Of a stretch of DNA of 64,000 bases, positions 60,250 through 64,000 are shown in pieces. Each line of letters begins with the position of its first letter. The first letter of the stretch is position 1. The notes under the pieces were generated by a model. The model worked only from the letters and a program-made list of their open reading frames with translations, was not told the DNA's origin and made no database searches. This DNA comes from Epsilonproteobacteria bacterium UBA4036 (lineage in GTDB: Bacteria; Campylobacterota; Campylobacteria; Campylobacterales; Arcobacteraceae), in contig DGAG01000012.1 of the NCBI GenBank assembly GCA_002382325.1, positions 147,129 through 211,128 on the forward strand, given 5' to 3'. The translations under genes were made by a program, and so were the position numbers.

Positions 60250-60342
60250 ATGGATAAAGTTATTGGTATTTTACTGGTTGCAATAGCAGTTCTTTCAATT
60301 TATCTTTCATATCTATCTCCTGATAGATTATTTGTTGGTTAA
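60250..60342 (+). CDS. 30-residue single-helix membrane peptide in the cco operon
   Basis: An ATG-initiated frame of 30 codons has an AGGAGG ribosome binding site (60239-60244) spaced 5 bases upstream. The peptide is one hydrophobic helix (VIGILLVAIAVLSIYLSYL) with a short SPDRLFVG end. It lies between the DUF4006 gene and the TPM gene, in the same strand and spacing as the operon. Very small single-helix subunits are known in other oxidases (CydX, CbaA, CcoM type), so an oxidase-associated peptide is plausible. The function is inferred from context only. Confidence 0.7.
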   Translation: MDKVIGILLVAIAVLSIYLSYLSPDRLFVG

Positions 60343-60343
60343 T

Positions 60344-60982
60344 TTGAAAAATCTTAGTATTTTAAAAGTGGGAGTGTTTTTAACACTCCTGCTTTTTTTT
60401 ATCCCAACCCTACAAGCAAGCACAACACCCTATATATTAAGTCACGATGAGTTAATCGACCCACGAGCCATCGCAAAAATCAATGAAATTGGAACCGAAG
60501 TCGAAACGAAAACAGGTGTCAAAATTTATCTTTTTGTCAAAGAGAATTATGAAATTGATGACTCTTTAACTATGAAAGAAAAATTTGAGAAAATAAAAAT
60601 TTATGAAAATCAACTTTTACACAACCTTAACACACCCTATGTGTTAATAACCATGTCCTTAGATCAAACCCATTTAAATCTCTTTACTTCCCCAGAATTA
60701 GACTCGATTATTGATAAAAATGAAATATTAAATGATTATATTATTCCCCTACTGGCATCAAAAGACAAAAATAAACTCTTTTCGAAAGTCAGTGCCGCAT
60801 TGCTTAATGGCTACGCACAAATAGGCGATGAGATTGCTGCATCAAAAAATATAAAACTGGAATCCAGCATTGGAAGTGGGGGAAAAACTTTCGGTACAAT
60901 ATGGAAAGTTTTTATGTATTTTATCATTGTAACAGGATTAGTTGCTTATACTATAGCCGTTTTAAAATCTAAAAAGAGATAG
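60344..60982 (+). CDS. TPM-domain-like membrane-anchored protein
   Basis: This protein of about 212 residues has an N-terminal signal or anchor (VGVFLTLLLFFIPTLQAS), a periplasmic domain resembling TPM phosphatase-like folds (PRAIAKINEIGTEVETKTGVKIYLFV), and a C-terminal helix (TIWKVFMYFIIVTGLVAYTIAVL) with a basic tail. The start is uncertain: TTG at 60344 follows the small-peptide stop directly, and TTG at 60332 would overlap it. It belongs to the cco accessory block; role unknown, possibly oxidase assembly. Confidence 0.65.
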   Translation: MKNLSILKVGVFLTLLLFFIPTLQASTTPYILSHDELIDPRAIAKINEIGTEVETKTGVKIYLFVKENYEIDDSLTMKEKFEKIKIYENQLLHNLNTPYVLITMSLDQTHLNLFTSPELDSIIDKNEILNDYIIPLLASKDKNKLFSKVSAALLNGYAQIGDEIAASKNIKLESSIGSGGKTFGTIWKVFMYFIIVTGLVAYTIAVLKSKKR

Positions 60983-60990
60983 GAAACACA

Positions 60991-61545
60991 ATGAAACGAA
61001 ACTATTGGCCTTTTTTATTTATTGGAATTTTTTCCTTTACTTTATATATGATTTTTTGGACCATTTATAACTCAACACAAAGCCCAGTCTATCAAGACGA
61101 GAGCTTTTTAAACTCATATCAAAATGTTGATGGCAATTTCAACGAAATCGCTTTTGCCAATCAACGTTTTTTAGAAAACTATGATTTTGAACTGAAAGTC
61201 AATGATCAAACTTTTCCTTTAAGTTATGAAGACATCTTCTATTCTCAAAGAGTGATTGAAGCCAAATCAGAACATAAAAATGCGTTAAATGTACAAAACA
61301 ATCATATTGTTGTGATGATTAAAAATAAAAACAATCAAGACATTGTTAATAATGCTAAAATTTCTATGAGAGTAATGACTCCAACAAATAACAGCAATGA
61401 TTTGGATTTGGAAAATTTCCAATTTTCAAATAACGTTTACGAAACTCAATTTTCATTGCCCAACAAGGGTAATTTTAATATCACAGGTGTTATAACCATT
61501 GATGATAAAAAAGGTTATATCTTTTTAAAGACCAATGCAATCTAA
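60991..61545 (+). CDS. FixH/CcoH-like accessory protein
   Basis: This 184-residue protein has one N-terminal helix (NYWPFLFIGIFSFTLYMIFWTIY) and a periplasmic beta-rich domain (DFELKVN, MRVMTPTN, GNFNITGVITI). Topology and location after ccoNOQP fit FixH/CcoH, an assembly factor for cbb3 oxidase. The family match is moderate. Its stop lies inside addB, which overlaps it by 11 bases. Confidence 0.75.
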   Translation: MKRNYWPFLFIGIFSFTLYMIFWTIYNSTQSPVYQDESFLNSYQNVDGNFNEIAFANQRFLENYDFELKVNDQTFPLSYEDIFYSQRVIEAKSEHKNALNVQNNHIVVMIKNKNNQDIVNNAKISMRVMTPTNNSNDLDLENFQFSNNVYETQFSLPNKGNFNITGVITIDDKKGYIFLKTNAI

Positions 61546-63910
61546 ATCACTGCTGGTTTTTCCTACTTCAAGAGCCATTAGAAATCATGTTACACATGAC
61601 AGTTCTAATCGGCTTTTGATCCCACACTTAAGTATTGATGATTTTTTTCTCAAATCCATTACCATAGGTCATTGTTCATTTATAGATGAAGAACACCGTT
61701 TTTTATTACTCAAAGAAGCCACTGACATAAAAAATTTTAATGCCTTGGGCATTTCCAATAATTTTAATGATTTTATCAAACAAAGTGAATATATTTTTCG
61801 ATTTTTTAATGAATTAAGTGCTGAAAATATTGCATTTGATGCAATTAAAAAAGCCGATACCTATGAATTTTATGAAGAGCATTTATCCTTGCTAGAATCC
61901 ATTTATACTCGATATTGTTCTTTGTTAGAAGAGAATAATTATGTGGATAAAATTACCCTTCCTAAAAAATATCAACTTAACCATGACTTCTTGGAAAATT
62001 TTGAACAAATCACTCTTTTTTTTGAAGGATATTTTACCCATTTTGAATTTTCTCTTATAACACAAATCGCACAAAAAATTCCTTTGCATATTCACTTACA
62101 CACCAATCGTTACAACAAAAAATCGTATGAAAAATTTATCCACTATGGTTTTGACTTAAAAGAGGATTATCATTATATTCTTGATATGACCGGCTTAACC
62201 ATCTTACAAGCCACTCCTTTAAAAAAACCTATTCAGAACGTAGATATAAAAGGCTTTTCTCTTCGAATCAACCAAATTGCTTTTGTTAAAAAATCCATAA
62301 CAACTATGATAGAAAAAGGCATAGCCTCTGACGATATTGTTGTCATTGTTCCGGATGAAAATTTTGTTCAATCACTCCAGCTTTTTGACACGCACTCCTA
62401 CTTTAACTACGCCATGGGAAAAGATATCAAAACATCAACACTCTATACCAAAGCATTTGCTTTATATCAATATCTCAATGAATTTGAACAAAAAGAAAAA
62501 GAGTACCTTACGTTTTTGAAACTTGATTATCTTTTCATTCAAGAGACTTTTTATCCCATTTGGAATAAAATCATAACCCCTGAACTTTTTATGACCTTAA
62601 CGGCTTATTTAAAAACAGAAGAAACCCATCAAGAATTGATTGAAAAATTTGAAGAAGAGTGCTATAAACTTCATCAATTGCTTTTTAATTATAAAGAACC
62701 TATTACGTTTAAAGAAGCCTACAAATTTTTACTGCAACGCATAAGCTCTCTTAGCTTAGATGATGTTAATGGTGGTGCTATAACCGTTATGGGCTTATTA
62801 GAAACAAGAGGTTTGAATTTTAAAGGAGTAATTATTGTTGATTTCAATGAAGAAATTGTTCCTAAAAAAAGTATTAAAGATAAATTTCTTTCAACACACG
62901 TTAAAAAACATGCCAATTTGCCCACACGTAAAGATCGTGAAAATTTACAAAAGTATTACTACTATACTTTGTGCAAAGAGGCACAAGAAGTCTGTATTGG
63001 GTATGTTAAAAATGAGACACAAAGCATAAGTCGTTTTGCTGCTGAACTTTTTGATACCTCCATTGATAGCAATCTTTACGACAGTTCCTATCAACCAATT
63101 TTATACACCTCAAAGAGCTTAAAACATTTTAATGAAGCCATTATCTTAGACATGGATTTATCCTCTTTACAATGGTCTGCAAGCTCTTTAAAAACCTATT
63201 TACACTGTAAGCGTAAATATTATCTCAAACACATTGCCTCGATTAAAGAACATCACTTTAGTTTCAAACCACAAAACTTTGAAATGGGCACAGCCATTCA
63301 CACTGTTTTGGAACACTTTTATTCTGAATATTCACGATGTGAACCTTCTATGAGTAATACCATTTTAAACCCCTATTTTAAGAGTATCCAAAAAAACAAT
63401 CCTTTTATGCTTTTGGATTTTGAAGTATGGAAACGTAAACTTGAACGCGTTATAGAAAATGAAAAACAGGAGTTTACCCTTAAAGCAAAAAAAGTTTTCA
63501 AAACCGAAATGCCTTTTAAATTTGATTTTTGCGATATCACTCTTAAAGGGGTCATTGATCGAGTTGATAAAGGCGATAATTTTTTTGAAATTATTGATTA
63601 TAAAACCAGTAGTGCTTTGAAAGTTGATACATTAAAAACCTATGAAAAATCAGTTGACTTTCAATTAGAGTTTTATTTCTTAGCCATGAAAAACTATCTT
63701 AAAGAGCATAAAATTTATGATATGAAGATTACCCCTTATTATTACGATTTAAACCATGCTGTACTGTTAGAAGAGATTGTTTTATCTGAAAAACTTGAAC
63801 TTTTAGAGGAAAAATTAAAAACCCTAAAAACCACTACGGTTAATTTTGAAAAATGCGACGATAAAACTGTGTGCAGTTATTGTCCCTATACCACGATATG
63901 TGAGAGGTAA
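61535..63910 (+). CDS. addB: AddB-like PD-(D/E)XK exonuclease subunit
   Basis: This 791-residue protein resembles AddB, the partner of AddA in double-strand-break resection. An inactive helicase-like N-terminus of about 540 residues is followed by a PD-(D/E)XK nuclease: QWSASSLKTYLHCKRKYYLKH (read in parts), GTAIHTVLEHFY, KGVIDRVD and EIIDYKTSS. A Cys in YLHCKRK together with CSYCPYTTIC (Cys780, 783 and 789) fits the Fe-S cluster of AddB-type nucleases. It overlaps the FixH-like gene by 11 bases; addA is probably downstream or elsewhere. Its last codons and stop lie in heptamer array E. Confidence 0.85.
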   Translation: MQSKSLLVFPTSRAIRNHVTHDSSNRLLIPHLSIDDFFLKSITIGHCSFIDEEHRFLLLKEATDIKNFNALGISNNFNDFIKQSEYIFRFFNELSAENIAFDAIKKADTYEFYEEHLSLLESIYTRYCSLLEENNYVDKITLPKKYQLNHDFLENFEQITLFFEGYFTHFEFSLITQIAQKIPLHIHLHTNRYNKKSYEKFIHYGFDLKEDYHYILDMTGLTILQATPLKKPIQNVDIKGFSLRINQIAFVKKSITTMIEKGIASDDIVVIVPDENFVQSLQLFDTHSYFNYAMGKDIKTSTLYTKAFALYQYLNEFEQKEKEYLTFLKLDYLFIQETFYPIWNKIITPELFMTLTAYLKTEETHQELIEKFEEECYKLHQLLFNYKEPITFKEAYKFLLQRISSLSLDDVNGGAITVMGLLETRGLNFKGVIIVDFNEEIVPKKSIKDKFLSTHVKKHANLPTRKDRENLQKYYYYTLCKEAQEVCIGYVKNETQSISRFAAELFDTSIDSNLYDSSYQPILYTSKSLKHFNEAIILDMDLSSLQWSASSLKTYLHCKRKYYLKHIASIKEHHFSFKPQNFEMGTAIHTVLEHFYSEYSRCEPSMSNTILNPYFKSIQKNNPFMLLDFEVWKRKLERVIENEKQEFTLKAKKVFKTEMPFKFDFCDITLKGVIDRVDKGDNFFEIIDYKTSSALKVDTLKTYEKSVDFQLEFYFLAMKNYLKEHKIYDMKITPYYYDLNHAVLLEEIVLSEKLELLEEKLKTLKTTTVNFEKCDDKTVCSYCPYTTICER

Positions 63911-63980
63911 ATGGTAAGAAGTGAAGAGTGAGAAGTAAGAAGTCAATACCTCTTACTTCTCACTACTTACTTTTTACGGA
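63900..63980 (+). repeat. Palindromic heptamer array, copy E (after addB)
   Basis: The left arm has six units: GTGAGAG, GTAAATG, GTAAGAA, GTGAAGA, GTGAGAA, GTAAGAA. The right arm has TTACTTC, TCACTAC, TTACTTT, TTACGGA. The addB stop (63908-63910) is in the second unit and the last codons of addB in the first. The 20 bases after it reach the window edge. Confidence 0.85.
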
Positions 63981-64000
63981 TTAAAAAGAGTACGTTACGT

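Overview
The window is a 64 kb piece of an AT-rich bacterial chromosome. Gene content and order point to a Campylobacterota member, most likely a free-living Arcobacter-like organism. The supporting signs are the blocks pheS-pheT-aroA-ispH-rpsA-serA-efp, fabG-acpP-fabF-accA and ccoNOQP-DUF4006-TPM-fixH-addB, the extended -10 promoters (T-rich stretch followed by TATAAT, weak or no -35), and compact operons in which many genes overlap by ATGA. The genus is an inference. I saw no tRNA, rRNA, prophage, insertion sequence or CRISPR array, and no gene-free stretch exceeds about 210 bases.

Layout. 1-9702 (minus strand) is a tightly overlapping glycogen/maltodextrin operon: pfkA, a sugar-nucleotidyltransferase/phosphomannomutase-like fusion, a GH57 glycosidase, a galT-like nucleotidylyltransferase, glgA, an ROK glucokinase and glgP (cut by the window edge). 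A second GH57 enzyme (4-alpha-glucanotransferase type) is transcribed divergently at 9915. 11981-14317 holds queD, queE and an unusual multi-cluster Fe-S protein. 14378-17801 is fatty-acid synthesis (fabG, acpP, fabF, accA), facing a HIT-family gene. 18311-27618 carries pheS, pheT, aroA, ispH, rpsA, serA and efp.

27810-39076 (minus strand) is one long run, nadA-nadC-DHH-M23-lpxC-tsaB-thrB-ylxR-infB-rbfA-rimP-ribD. It mixes NAD and riboflavin synthesis, envelope genes and translation initiation/ribosome maturation. 39231-46534 has plsY, folB, a tautomerase, maf, two transporters/permeases, a small membrane protein and alaS. 46656-51231 has trxA, then trxB-dapB-purF-radical SAM. 51284-56495 has a LysR regulator divergent from a UvrD-type helicase, then truB-ispE-smpB. 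56654-63910 is the cbb3 cytochrome oxidase operon with accessory genes, including a 30-residue membrane peptide, and ends with addB.

The most unusual structure is a dispersed family of palindromic heptamer arrays (unit GTRARNN on one arm, NNYTYAC on the other). Copies lie at 17798-17871, 40173-40230, 51231-51290 and 63900-63980, with a one-armed copy inside the ispE coding sequence at 55949-55983. The three intergenic copies whose both neighbours are visible sit between convergent genes, and the flanking stop codons lie in or against the outermost units. Because 7 is not divisible by 3 and each unit carries TAA or TGA, an arm stops translation in all three frames when read inward, while its complement is open in all three frames. 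Other points of interest are a glycogen locus with no recognisable glgC or GH13 glgB but with pfkA and a galT-like gene, a QueE lacking one of the canonical radical-SAM cysteines, a candidate structured leader before plsY, and a possible leaderless permease mRNA.
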